From positions 1 through 54,866 of the forward strand of contig NZ_AKJF01000147.1 of assembly GCF_000282475.1 (NCBI RefSeq): 54,866 nt of DNA, written 5' to 3'. Within the stretch, counting starts at the first letter, position 1. Each line of letters starts with the position of its first letter. A program made the position numbers and the translations under genes. This stretch comes from Pseudomonas sp. GM78 (GTDB lineage Bacteria > Pseudomonadota > Gammaproteobacteria > Pseudomonadales > Pseudomonadaceae). Shown here in pieces: positions 16,234 through 25,512 of the stretch. The notes beneath the pieces were generated by a model, which did not search any database, was not told the origin of the DNA, and saw nothing but the letters and a program-made list of their open reading frames with translations.

Positions 16234-17712
16234 ATGGCCGATACAAACTTCCTTTCAACCCTTGATGACCCGACGCTGTTTCGGGAAGCGAACTACATCG
16301 ACGGCCAGTGGCTGGAGGTCGGTGAGGGGCGCAGCATCGTCGTGACCAATCCGGCCAACGGTAAAGTGCTGGGTCGGGTGCCGTCACTGGGCGCAAGCGA
16401 CACCGCCCGGGCCATTGCCGCCGCCAAACGCGCGCAACCGGCGTGGCGGGCGCTCACCGCGAAAGAGCGCGCAACAAAACTGCGTCTTTTGTTCGAGTTG
16501 ATGATCTCCCATCGCGAAGACCTCGCGCGAATCATGACTGCTGAACAAGGCAAGCCATTGACCGAGAGTCGCGGCGAGATCACCTATGCCGCGTCGTTCA
16601 TTGAATGGTTCGCGGAGGAGGGCAAGCGGGTCTACGGCGACACCATCGCCTCCCATTCGCCAAGCAGTCGGATCATCGTTCAGAAAGAACCCATCGGTGT
16701 GTTTGCCGCGATCACCCCGTGGAACTTCCCGGCGGCGATGATCACCCGCAAGGCCGGGCCGGGTTGGGCCGCCGGTTGCACCGGGGTGTTGCGGCCGGCA
16801 AGCCAGACGCCGTTCTCAGCGCTTGCCATTGCCGTGTTGGCCGAGCGTGCGGGTCTGCCGCCAGGTGTGTGCAACGTGATTACCGGGCCGGGGAGTGAAA
16901 TCGGTGGTGAGCTGACCTCCAACCCCGACGTGCGCAAATTGTCCTTCACCGGCAGCACCGAGGTCGGTGCCACGTTGCTGGCCCAATGCGCGCCCACGAT
17001 TAAAAAGACCAGCATGGAGTTGGGCGGCAACGCGCCCTTTATCGTGTTTGACGATGCCGATCTGGATGCCGCGGTGCAGGGAGCACTGGCCTCCAAGTAC
17101 CGCAACGCCGGGCAGACCTGCGTGTGCGCCAATCGTCTGCTGGTGCAGGACGGCATCTACGACGCTTTCGCGGCCAAACTGAAAACCGCAGTCGAAGCGT
17201 TGAAGGTCGGTAGCGGGTTTGAGGACGGCGTGACGATCGGCCCGCTGATCGACGACAACGCGGTGCGCAAGGCCGAGGAGCATGTTGCCGATGCGGTCGA
17301 GCGCGGTGCCTCGGTGCTGACCGGTGGAGAACGTCATCCGTTGGGCGGCAGTTTCTACCGGCCGACCATCCTGCTGAATGTGCCAAGGGAAGCGAAAGTG
17401 TTTCGCGAGGAGACGTTCGGCCCGGTGGCGCCGATGTTCCGCTTCACCTCCGAGGCACAAGCCATCGAGATGGCCAACGACACCGAGTTTGGCCTGGCAT
17501 CGTATTTCTATAGCCGCGATATCGGTCGGATCATGCGTGTCGCCGAAGCGCTGGAGTGCGGCATCGTCGGAATCAACGAAGGACTGATCTCGACCGAAGT
17601 CGCGCCATTCGGCGGGGTGAAATCGTCGGGGCTGGGTCGCGAAGGTTCCAGGTACGGCATCGAAGACTATCTTGAAATCAAATACCTCTGCCTGGGCGGC
17701 ATTGATCGCTGA
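16234..17712 (+). CDS. Succinate-semialdehyde dehydrogenase-type aldehyde dehydrogenase
   Basis: A 492-residue ALDH of the GabD group. Catalytic Cys is in NAGQTCVCANR, the general base Glu in SMELGGNAP, and ITPWNFPAAMITRK marks the cofactor domain. Odd: the conserved Lys of VLKPASQ, which contacts the adenosine ribose or phosphate of NAD(P), is Arg here (GVLRPASQ), next to an unusual GWAAGC. The start is ATG 16234 with GAGGAG upstream. It is co-transcribed with the zinc alcohol dehydrogenase. The substrate could be succinate semialdehyde or another short hydroxy-aldehyde. Confidence 0.88.
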   Translation: MADTNFLSTLDDPTLFREANYIDGQWLEVGEGRSIVVTNPANGKVLGRVPSLGASDTARAIAAAKRAQPAWRALTAKERATKLRLLFELMISHREDLARIMTAEQGKPLTESRGEITYAASFIEWFAEEGKRVYGDTIASHSPSSRIIVQKEPIGVFAAITPWNFPAAMITRKAGPGWAAGCTGVLRPASQTPFSALAIAVLAERAGLPPGVCNVITGPGSEIGGELTSNPDVRKLSFTGSTEVGATLLAQCAPTIKKTSMELGGNAPFIVFDDADLDAAVQGALASKYRNAGQTCVCANRLLVQDGIYDAFAAKLKTAVEALKVGSGFEDGVTIGPLIDDNAVRKAEEHVADAVERGASVLTGGERHPLGGSFYRPTILLNVPREAKVFREETFGPVAPMFRFTSEAQAIEMANDTEFGLASYFYSRDIGRIMRVAEALECGIVGINEGLISTEVAPFGGVKSSGLGREGSRYGIEDYLEIKYLCLGGIDR

Positions 17713-17718
17713 ATGTTC

Positions 17719-17746
17719 AAGGAGATGGCCGTAAGGTCATCTCCTT
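17719..17746 (+). terminator. Hairpin after the aldehyde dehydrogenase gene
   Basis: AAGGAGATG pairs with CATCTCCTT, extended by three inner pairs (one G-T) around a GTAA loop, 6 bases after the stop codon. The following bases are only mildly T-rich, so this may be a weak terminator or an mRNA 3' stabiliser. Confidence 0.5.
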
Positions 17747-17994
17747 CGTTATGAATTCAAATATTCCAACCTCCCTTTCAATAATCTATTCCCTGAACTT
17801 CCACGAATTAATAATTGATCAGTGAATACGCTTCACAGATTATTTGCATGCGGGCGATTGAATGCCCGGATGGCTCATTCCAGAGCGCTGGCTCTTGTCT
17901 TTTGGTCAATATTCTTTTCGCATTTCGACGGTTTATCTTCACCGGGTGCTCACGGAAAATCCTTTCCATTCAAACACTACCGAGAACACCCGAA

Positions 17995-18132
17995 ATGACT
18001 TACCTGAAAAAAACCGTTGCGCTGCTCGCTACCCTGACCGCGCTATCTGCGTCCCTGTCGGTTCAAGCTGAAGAGTCTGGCGCCTTTGTTGAGCGTAATA
18101 AGACGCACAGCGAACACACCGTTAAAAGTTAA
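17995..18132 (+). CDS. Small exported peptide, unknown function
   Basis: A 45-residue ORF with a clear signal peptide (KK followed by a hydrophobic stretch ending SVQAEE, likely cleavage after residue 25). It leaves a mature peptide of about 20 residues rich in charged residues and His. No family is recognised. A ribosome site before the ATG is weak. It lies 109 bases before the RND adaptor gene on the same strand and could be a leader-like or periplasmic accessory gene for it. Otherwise the 282-base gap 17713-17994 holds no gene. Confidence 0.5.
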   Translation: MTYLKKTVALLATLTALSASLSVQAEESGAFVERNKTHSEHTVKS

Positions 18133-18240
18133 ATCAAGCGCTCATCGAAATTTAGCTTTTACACGCTGAAGTTTTAATTCCGATATTTCATTGGCCATTG
18201 AATGCAGTCCATTCAATGGCCGACTGTGGAGAATGCAAAA

Positions 18241-19452
18241 GTGAATTCATCTACAACGGGAAAAGCGAGAGCATCGTTCCCATTAAAATCGGCACTTGGA
18301 AAGGGCGTGGCGGTGTCGGCGTTAAGCCTGGCGCTGGCAGCCGCCTTGACCGGTTGCGGTCCGGATCAGGCCAGCAATGAGCCAACGGCTCCCAGTGTCA
18401 CGGTCAGCAAGCCCGTCAAATCAGTGATCACCGATTGGGACAGTTTTACCGGACGCTTCGAGGCTACCGATTCGGTGGACGTCCGTTCGCGGGTCAGCGG
18501 TTATCTGGAGAAGGTCGCGTTTCGGGATGGCGCCATCGTCAAGAAGGGCGACCTGCTGTTCGTGATCGATTCGCGCTCATTCCAGGCCGCCGTGGTCCAG
18601 GCTCAAGGCAAACTGGCCCAGGTGCGCTCCCAGCTGGCCCTCGCCGAGCAGGAGTTCGCCCGGGCCAACGTCCTGATCGAATCCAGAACCATCGCTCGCA
18701 GCCTTTATGACCAGCGCCTGCAAGCGCGTCAAGCGGCGCAAGCCGAGGTCTTGAGTGCTGAAGGTGCATTGAGCAATGCCAAGCTTGACCTGGAATTCAC
18801 CCGGATCACCGCACCCATGAGCGGGCGAATCAGCCGCAAGCTGATCAGCGAGGGCAACCTGGTCAACGGCGGCAACAGCAGCGCGACGTTGTTGACCACC
18901 ATCGTGTCGCTGGATCCGATCGACATCTACTTCGATATTGATGAGCAGAGCTACCTCAAATACCGTCGTCAGACCAATGCCAGCGCCAACCAGAGCCAGG
19001 TGCGGATTGCCTTGCCGGGTGAAACCGAGCCGAGCATGACCGGGCGCATGGACTTCATCGACAACCGCCTCGATCCATCGACCGGAACCTTGCGTCAACG
19101 GGCCCGCGTCAGCAATCAGGACCTGCAATTGAGTCCGGGGCAATTCGGTCGTGTGCAGTTCTCCAGCCAGGCGGCTTACCCGGCACTGCTATTGCCGGAC
19201 ACCGCGATCAGCGTCGACGCGACCCGCAAAGTCGTCTACGTGCTCAACCCGCAGAACAAGGTGGAAATTCGACCCGTCACCCTCGGCAAATTGCATGACG
19301 GCTTGCGCGAAATCTCCAGCGGTTTGCAAGAGCAGGACCGGGTGATCGTCGATGGCCTGCAGCGCGTGCGCGCCGGTGACACCGCCACAGCGCAGGACCG
19401 TGCGTTGGTTCAAGCCGGGAAAACCACAAAGATCGCGCAGGTGCAGCCATGA
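18241..19452 (+). CDS. RND efflux periplasmic adaptor lipoprotein (membrane fusion protein)
   Basis: 403 residues. The lipoprotein signal ends in LTGCG (acylated Cys near residue 38). The body has the usual adaptor order: barrel-sandwich half (DVRSRVSGYLEKVAFRDGAIVKKGDLLF), alpha-hairpin (about residues 115-180), second lipoyl half (ITAPMSGRISRK), then beta-barrel and membrane-proximal domains. GTG 18241 is chosen with GGAG upstream; ATG 18202 is an alternative. The stop overlaps the RND permease start (ATGA). It bridges the pump to the outer-membrane channel. Confidence 0.92.
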   Translation: MNSSTTGKARASFPLKSALGKGVAVSALSLALAAALTGCGPDQASNEPTAPSVTVSKPVKSVITDWDSFTGRFEATDSVDVRSRVSGYLEKVAFRDGAIVKKGDLLFVIDSRSFQAAVVQAQGKLAQVRSQLALAEQEFARANVLIESRTIARSLYDQRLQARQAAQAEVLSAEGALSNAKLDLEFTRITAPMSGRISRKLISEGNLVNGGNSSATLLTTIVSLDPIDIYFDIDEQSYLKYRRQTNASANQSQVRIALPGETEPSMTGRMDFIDNRLDPSTGTLRQRARVSNQDLQLSPGQFGRVQFSSQAAYPALLLPDTAISVDATRKVVYVLNPQNKVEIRPVTLGKLHDGLREISSGLQEQDRVIVDGLQRVRAGDTATAQDRALVQAGKTTKIAQVQP

Positions 19453-22400
19453 GCCTGGGGCGCACATCCATCGAGCAACCGGTGCTGGCGATTGTGCTGT
19501 CAATCGTCTTGATGATCATCGGTGGCCTGGCCTATCTGGTCTTGCCGACTTCCGAGTACCCGGACATCGCACCGCCCACCGTGGTGGTGACCGCGACGTA
19601 CCCCGGCGCGTCGGCGCAGACCGTGGCCGAGACCTTGGCGATACCCATCGAACAGGAGGTCAACGGCGTTGAAGACATGCTTTATATGTACAGCCAGGCG
19701 ACGTCCGATGGCAGCCTGAACCTGACCGTGACCTTCAAGAGCGGCACCGATGTCGACAAGGCGCAGGTGTTGGTGCAGAACCGTGTGGCGCTGGCCACGC
19801 CACGTTTGCCGGAACCGGTGCAGCGCAGTGGCGTGACAGTGCGCAAGTCTTCGCCGACACAACTGTCGACGATCTTCATCTCCTCGCCGAAGGGCACCTA
19901 CGACCAGCTCTACGTCTCGAACTTCGCGATCCGCAGCGTCGCCGATGTGCTCAAGCGCATCGACGGTGTCGGCGACATCAACCCACTGGGTGCGCGCGAA
20001 TATTCGATGCGTATCTGGCTCGATCCCGAGCGCGTGGCAGCTTTCAACCTGACCCCCGCCGACATCATTGCCGCCGTGCGTGCGCAGAACACTCAAGTGG
20101 CTGGCGGGGTGATCGCCCAGCCGCCGGTGGCGTCCCAGGCATTCCAGCCCAACCTGATATTCGAGGGCCGTTTGAAGGAGCCGGCCGACTTCGACAACAT
20201 CGTCCTCAAGTCCGGGACTGCCGGTCGCCTGGTGCGTCTCAAGGACGTGGCGCGCACGGAAATCGCCGGGCTGGCCTACGTCAACAATACCTATTACCTG
20301 CGCAATCCGGCCATCGGCCTGCAAGTGCTGCAACGTCCGGGCGCCAATGCCCTGGCGACGATGAAGGTGGTCGAAGAGACCATGGAGAAAATCGGCAAGG
20401 ACTTCCCCGAAGGCATCGAATACAGCATCGGCTACAACCCGACGGCGTTTATTGCCGACAGCATCGGGGAACTGGGCAAGACCATCTACGAAGCGGTGAT
20501 TCTCGTGGTGCTGGTGATCATGGTGTTCCTGCAAGGCTGGCGGCCGTCGATCATTCCGATCCTGGCGATTCCGGTGTCGTTGGTTGGCACCTTCGCGGTC
20601 ATGGCGATGCTCGGGTACTCGATCAACAACCTGACCCTGTTCGGTCTGGTGCTGGCGGTGGGGATCGTGGTCGACAACGCCATCGTGGTGGTGGAAAACG
20701 TAGAGCGGCATCTGGCCGATGGCAAGAGCCCGCTGGAAGCGACTATCGTCACCATGCAGGAGATCGGCGGCGCGCTGATTGCGATTACGTTGGTGCTGTG
20801 TGCGGTGTTCATTCCGACGGCGTTCATTCCGGGGATTTCCGGAGAGTTTTTCCGCCAATTCGGCATAACCATCGCGGTGGCCACGGCGATCTCGCTGTTC
20901 AACTCGGTGACGCTGTCGCCGGCGCTGGCGGCGATGATTCTGCGCCGCCATGAACCGGAGGCACATCATGCAACGAAAAGTGGCCTGTCCGGCTTGCTTC
21001 AGCGTGCGGCGGATGGTTTCAACAGCGGCTTCCTGAAACTTTCGTCCAATTATGCCCGCAGCGTACGCAACCTTGTGGCCCGAACACCGTTAATGTTGGC
21101 GATCTACGCCGTGCTGATTGCTGCCACTGCATATTTACTGGTGTCGACGCCCAAGGGCTTTATACCGATTCAGGATCGCGGTTACCTGGTGGTTATCGTT
21201 CAACTGCCGGACGGTGCTTCGCTGGAGCGGACCAACGAGATCTCCCAACAGATCGAAGCGATTGCCCTTGAGGTCCCGGGTGTGGACCGGGTGCCGACGT
21301 TCTCCGGCTTCTCGATGGTGACCGGTACAAGTTCATCGAACTCGGCCGGCTTGGCCCCGGTGTTCCAGCCATGGTCGGAACGCAAGTTGCACGGGTTGAC
21401 ATCGGACAGGATCGCCGAGGATTTACGCGAGCGTTTGAAAGTGGTCAGCGGTGCGACGGTCATTGTCGCCACGCCACCGCCAGTTCAAGGGTTGGGCAGC
21501 ACCGGCGGGTTCTCCATGCGCCTGCAGGACACCGCAGGGTTGGGCACCGAAGCGTTGGCCAAAGCCACGGATGACCTGATTGCGGCTGCGAATGCCACTC
21601 AGGGCATGAGCGGTGTCTATTCACCGTTCTCGGCCAGGACACCCCAGGTGTTTGTCGAACTGGACCGTGAGCGCGCCGAAATGCTTGGCGTGCCCAGCAG
21701 CCAGATCAACCAGGCGATCGAGACGTACTTTGGTTCGTCCTACATCAACGACTTCAACCTCGTCGGTCGTACTTATCGAGTGACCGCGCAAGCGGACTTG
21801 CCTTACCGCGTCACGCCGCAAGATCTCGCCCGGGTCAAGGTGCGCAACGATGCCGGGCAGATGGTACCGATTGCCAGCGTAACCCGTCTGCATGAGGCGC
21901 TGGGTGTGGAACGATTCCCGCGTTACAACCTGTTCCCGACTGCCGAAATCAACGGCGACACTCTGCCGGGGCTGGGTTCCGAATTCGGGATCAAGACCAT
22001 GGAGCGCCTGGCGAAGGAGACGCTGCCGGCCGGTATCACCTATCAGTGGACCGACCTCAGTTACCAGCAGACCACGGCCGGCAACATGGGGCTGTTGGTG
22101 TTCCCCTTGTGTGTGATCTTTGTCTACCTGGTGCTGGCGGCGCAGTACGGCAGCTGGAGCCTGCCGCTGGCGATCCTGCTGATCGTACCGATGTGTCTGC
22201 TGGCGGCCGCCGGGGGTGTGCGCATGATGGGCCTGGACATCAACATCCTCACCCAGATCGGTTTTATCGTGCTGGTTGGGTTGGCGGCGAAGAACGCGAT
22301 TTTGATCGTCGAAGTCGCCCGGCAGCAGGAGAAGGAAGGGCAGGGCATCGTCGAGGCGGTGGTTGAAGCCTGTCGTCTGCGCTTGCGCCCGATCCTGATG

Positions 22401-22631
22401 ACCTCGCTGGCTTTCGTCCTAGGTGTGTTGCCGTTGGTGATGTCCGAGGGCGCGGGTTCCGAGATGCGCCAGGCCGTGGGGGCGGCGGTGTTCTTCGGGA
22501 TGATCGGTGTCACGTTGTTCGGTCTGTTGTTCACGCCGGTTTTCTATGTGCTGATCCGTCGCCTGGCCGGTGGTGAACGTCAGGCACTTGCTCAATCCAT
22601 TCATTCTGAACAGGGCGTGGCTCATGAATAA
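19449..22631 (+). CDS. RND multidrug efflux permease (HAE-1 family)
   Basis: A 1060-residue inner-membrane proton antiporter with the duplicated layout of AcrB/MexF: 12 helices and two large periplasmic porter loops. Proton-relay residues are mostly visible: TM4 GIVVDNAIVVVENVER, Lys in VGLAAKNAILIVE, Arg in RLRPILMTSLAF. Odd: the second Asp of the usual VDDA pair is Asn. The start overlaps the adaptor stop and the end overlaps the outer-membrane factor gene by 8 bases, making a complete tripartite operon. No local regulator gene was found. Substrates are unknown. Confidence 0.93.
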   Translation: MSLGRTSIEQPVLAIVLSIVLMIIGGLAYLVLPTSEYPDIAPPTVVVTATYPGASAQTVAETLAIPIEQEVNGVEDMLYMYSQATSDGSLNLTVTFKSGTDVDKAQVLVQNRVALATPRLPEPVQRSGVTVRKSSPTQLSTIFISSPKGTYDQLYVSNFAIRSVADVLKRIDGVGDINPLGAREYSMRIWLDPERVAAFNLTPADIIAAVRAQNTQVAGGVIAQPPVASQAFQPNLIFEGRLKEPADFDNIVLKSGTAGRLVRLKDVARTEIAGLAYVNNTYYLRNPAIGLQVLQRPGANALATMKVVEETMEKIGKDFPEGIEYSIGYNPTAFIADSIGELGKTIYEAVILVVLVIMVFLQGWRPSIIPILAIPVSLVGTFAVMAMLGYSINNLTLFGLVLAVGIVVDNAIVVVENVERHLADGKSPLEATIVTMQEIGGALIAITLVLCAVFIPTAFIPGISGEFFRQFGITIAVATAISLFNSVTLSPALAAMILRRHEPEAHHATKSGLSGLLQRAADGFNSGFLKLSSNYARSVRNLVARTPLMLAIYAVLIAATAYLLVSTPKGFIPIQDRGYLVVIVQLPDGASLERTNEISQQIEAIALEVPGVDRVPTFSGFSMVTGTSSSNSAGLAPVFQPWSERKLHGLTSDRIAEDLRERLKVVSGATVIVATPPPVQGLGSTGGFSMRLQDTAGLGTEALAKATDDLIAAANATQGMSGVYSPFSARTPQVFVELDRERAEMLGVPSSQINQAIETYFGSSYINDFNLVGRTYRVTAQADLPYRVTPQDLARVKVRNDAGQMVPIASVTRLHEALGVERFPRYNLFPTAEINGDTLPGLGSEFGIKTMERLAKETLPAGITYQWTDLSYQQTTAGNMGLLVFPLCVIFVYLVLAAQYGSWSLPLAILLIVPMCLLAAAGGVRMMGLDINILTQIGFIVLVGLAAKNAILIVEVARQQEKEGQGIVEAVVEACRLRLRPILMTSLAFVLGVLPLVMSEGAGSEMRQAVGAAVFFGMIGVTLFGLLFTPVFYVLIRRLAGGERQALAQSIHSEQGVAHE

Positions 22632-24006
22632 CTCTCTTCGCGTTTCAGGCGTGGTGCTGGGCGCTGCGCTGTTGAGTGCGTGTGCATCGCCTGTGATGCC
22701 GCCCAAGTCGGAGTTGCCGGCCGAACGTTTCGTCAATGCTCAAGCGGCGCAACCTGCCAGCGTGACCGATCATTGGTGGACGCTGTATCAGGATCCGCTG
22801 CTCGACCGTCTCGTGGTGCGTGCCGTGGGAGAAAACCTTGATTTGCAGATGGCCTTGGCGCGGATCGATGCCGGGCGTGCATTGCGCAACATTGCCGCCG
22901 CCTCGGGCAGTCCTCAGGTCGATTTGGGAGCCAGTGCGGCGCGGCAGCGGATCTCCGCTGACCAGGCCGGTTTCAGCGATTCGCTGATCACCGAACCGGT
23001 CTCGATCGGCTTGAGTGCCGCTTGGGAAATCGATCTGTTTGGTCGTATCCGCGAAGGCGTGCGTGCCGCCGACGCCGACCTCGACGCAACCGAGGAAGAG
23101 GCGCGGGGTGTGCGGGTGGCGCTGATCTCGGAAGTGGTCCAGGCCTACGCCGAGGCGCGCGGCCTGGAGGAGCGTTTGGCGATCGTCAAGCAAAGTGCGG
23201 CCAGCCAGGCCGAGACGTTGCAGCTGACCGAGCAGTTGTATGCGGCCGGCGACAGCCCGGAAGCGGACGTGCTTCGCGCCCGTTCGCAATCGGATTCCAC
23301 CGCCGCCCAGGTGCCCGCGTTGCAACTGGACTGGCAACGCTCGCTGCATCGCTTGTCGGTGCTGCTGGCCCAACCGGCCGAGACGTTGTATCAGCAATTC
23401 AAGGACAACCCGGTGAAGGTCTCGAGCGTGTCGTTGCTGGACGCGGGTACGCCGGCGGATCTGTTGCGTCGACGCCCCGATATTCGTGCTGCCGAAGCGC
23501 GTTTGATTGCGGCGTATGCGCGAGTCGGCGTGGCCCAGGCGGACCTGTTGCCGCGCTTGAGTCTATCGGCAGCATTGGGCTCGTTGATTGACGGTGTGAG
23601 CGCTGCCAATCTGGCCAGCTCGACGTTCTGGCTGGCCGGTGTGAATGCCAGCGTGCCGGTGTTTGACGCAGGTCGACGACGCAATGTGGTTGATCTTCGG
23701 GATGCCGAGGCGCGGCAGGCGTTGTTGAGTTATCGACGCACTGTGTTGACGGCCGTTTCCGAGGTGGAATCAGCCCTGGCTGCTGCTCAACGCAATGCTG
23801 AACGGCAGACCTACCTGGCAAGTGCAGCCAGTCAGGCCAGCTCTGCTGCCGAGCAGATTCAGCGCGCCTGGCGAGCGGGGGAAACACCGTTTCTGGATGT
23901 GCTGCAGGCGCAACGGGTGCAACTGGCGGCGCAGAATGCGCTGTCCCGGGTCAAGACCGCGCAGTGGCAGAATCAGGCGGTGTTGGTGAATGCGTTGGGC
24001 GGCTGA
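22624..24006 (+). CDS. RND outer-membrane channel lipoprotein (OprM/NodT family)
   Basis: 460 residues with a lipoprotein signal (LLSACASP, Cys near residue 19) and the two-fold repeat of long helical hairpins typical of TolC-like factors; SAAWEIDLFGRIREGV and LLRRRPDIRAAEARLIAAYARVG-type segments are landmarks. The ATG overlaps the permease stop by 8 bases, so all three pump parts are translated together. The chosen start excludes an 18-residue upstream extension. It is the last gene of the operon, 26 bases before a strong REP-type hairpin. Confidence 0.92.
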   Translation: MNNSLRVSGVVLGAALLSACASPVMPPKSELPAERFVNAQAAQPASVTDHWWTLYQDPLLDRLVVRAVGENLDLQMALARIDAGRALRNIAAASGSPQVDLGASAARQRISADQAGFSDSLITEPVSIGLSAAWEIDLFGRIREGVRAADADLDATEEEARGVRVALISEVVQAYAEARGLEERLAIVKQSAASQAETLQLTEQLYAAGDSPEADVLRARSQSDSTAAQVPALQLDWQRSLHRLSVLLAQPAETLYQQFKDNPVKVSSVSLLDAGTPADLLRRRPDIRAAEARLIAAYARVGVAQADLLPRLSLSAALGSLIDGVSAANLASSTFWLAGVNASVPVFDAGRRRNVVDLRDAEARQALLSYRRTVLTAVSEVESALAAAQRNAERQTYLASAASQASSAAEQIQRAWRAGETPFLDVLQAQRVQLAAQNALSRVKTAQWQNQAVLVNALGG

Positions 24007-24032
24007 TCCCGCTGTAAATCCTTGCAGAAAAA

Positions 24033-24064
24033 CCCCTGTGGGAGCGGATTTGCTCCCACAGGGG
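24033..24064. repeat. REP palindrome acting as possible bidirectional terminator
   Basis: A perfect 13-bp stem, CCCCTGTGGGAGC and its complement, surrounds a GGATTT loop. It stands between two convergent genes (stops at 24006 and 24073). The GTGGGAGC core marks a Pseudomonas REP sequence. Its position suggests it ends or shields both transcripts. Confidence 0.8.
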
Positions 24065-24072
24065 CATGCACT

Positions 24073-25383
24073 TCAGATTTTATCGATCGGCACGCCGTGG
24101 TTGTTCTTCCACATCAGCACCACGGCGCTGGCGATGACGGCGACCACGATCAGGTAGATGTTGAACATCCAGCCCATGTTCTCCGAGTACAGCCAGGTCG
24201 TCAGGTAAGAGGCGGTGCCGCCGAATACCGCAACGCCCAAGGAGATACACACGCCGAACATCCGGGTGCGATAGCGGGTCGGGATCTGCTCGGAAATCGA
24301 TGCCGGTTTGCAGCCGGTAATGAACCCCACCAGCAACAGGCCTGCGGTTTGCGCGACCATCAGGGTCCAGGGTTCGCTGGAGATCAACCCCCACAACGGG
24401 AACAGTGTGGCGGCAATCCCGAGCAACGAAATCAGTGCGGAAATCTTCCGGCCCCATTGATCCGAGATCCACCCGGAAATCGGCAGGAATACCAGGTAAA
24501 TGACCTGGGCAATGCAGCTCATGGTGAATGCGCTGCGCGGGTCCATGCCTTTGACGCTGATCGCGTAGATGGAGGCGGAGGTGACCCAGGTGTAGTAGGT
24601 CAACGTGGCGCCGGCCTCATAGAGGAACAAGCGGATGCCGTGTTGAATGATGGTGCCGCGACTCCAGGCCGGTTCCGCCGATTCGCTGCCGGCACTGGGG
24701 CTGTGTTCGCTTTCCATCATGTTGCGGCGTAACCACAAGGCAAACACGGCCAGCAGGCCTCCCGTGGCAAAGGGAATGCGCCAGCCCCATTCCTGCATTT
24801 CGCTGACGGATAACAACGAGGTCAGCAGCGCCATATAGAACGTCGCCAGCAACGATCCGGAACCGACTGCCAGGAACACCGTGCTCGACCACAGGCCCCG
24901 GCGCTTGGGCGGGGCGATTTCGGCGATGTAGGCATAGGACGTGGTGGTTTCGCCGCCATGGGCAAAACCCTGCACCAGCCGGGCCAGCAGCAGAAGTGCC
25001 GAGGCCCAGCTGCCAATGGCGTCATAGGAGGGAATAAAGGCAATCAGCAGGCTGGCACCGGCCATCAGCAGCATGGTACTGAGCAGCACCGTGCGTCTGC
25101 CCAACTTGTCGGCCAAGATGCCGAAAAAGATACCGCCGATAGGCCTTAACAGAAAACCGGCGGCAAATACCGCCAGGGTGTTGAGCAGGGCAGAGGTGGC
25201 ATTGCTTTTATCGAAGAGTGCTGCGGCGATGTAGACCGAGGCGACGGTATAGATTGTCCAGTCGAACCACTCCAGCAAGTTGCCGACGCCGGTGGCCATC
25301 AAAGACTTTCTGCGCAGTGATGTACGAGTTGTTTTGGCCTGTCCGGTCGAGTAATCGGACATGGTCTCGGTGATGTTATTCAT
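24073..25383 (-). CDS. MFS transporter, metabolite:H+ symporter (MHS) family
   Basis: 436 residues with 12 predicted helices. Family marks are GNLLEWFDWTIY after a basic N-terminal arm and the loop motif ADKLGRRTVLL; RLVQGFAHGGETTTSYAYIAE is typical of the KgtP/ShiA/ProP group, which imports organic acids and related solutes. It is the last gene of the unit gldA-type, transketolase N, transketolase C, MHS, separated from the transketolase by a REP hairpin that may lower its expression. The substrate is likely an acid or keto-sugar of cluster A (inference). Confidence 0.88.
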   Translation of the reverse strand: MNNITETMSDYSTGQAKTTRTSLRRKSLMATGVGNLLEWFDWTIYTVASVYIAAALFDKSNATSALLNTLAVFAAGFLLRPIGGIFFGILADKLGRRTVLLSTMLLMAGASLLIAFIPSYDAIGSWASALLLLARLVQGFAHGGETTTSYAYIAEIAPPKRRGLWSSTVFLAVGSGSLLATFYMALLTSLLSVSEMQEWGWRIPFATGGLLAVFALWLRRNMMESEHSPSAGSESAEPAWSRGTIIQHGIRLFLYEAGATLTYYTWVTSASIYAISVKGMDPRSAFTMSCIAQVIYLVFLPISGWISDQWGRKISALISLLGIAATLFPLWGLISSEPWTLMVAQTAGLLLVGFITGCKPASISEQIPTRYRTRMFGVCISLGVAVFGGTASYLTTWLYSENMGWMFNIYLIVVAVIASAVVLMWKNNHGVPIDKI

Positions 25384-25470
25384 TGTTGGCTCCGAGATGT
25401 TTCATGAACCACGGTATGTGGTGAGGTGAACTGGTATAAAGCGAGGTCTCCAGCCAAACGAATTCCAGAG

Positions 25471-25497
25471 GTGGGAGCGAGCCTGCCCGCTCCCACA
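25471..25497. repeat. REP palindrome inside the transketolase-MHS unit
   Basis: GTGGGAGCG at 25471-25479 and CGCTCCCAC at 25488-25496 form a 9-bp stem around an 8-base loop. It lies in the 129-base gap between the transketolase C gene and the MHS gene and belongs to the same REP group as 24033-24064. Such intra-operon REPs often alter relative mRNA levels. Confidence 0.75.
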
Positions 25498-25512
25498 GGG
25501 GCAAGGCAGGGA

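Noticed and set aside
25408-25422. ACCAC/GTGGT inverted repeat before the MHS transporter gene
   Set aside because: Five-base arms with a five-base spacer are expected by chance in this length of sequence, and no other copy was noticed.
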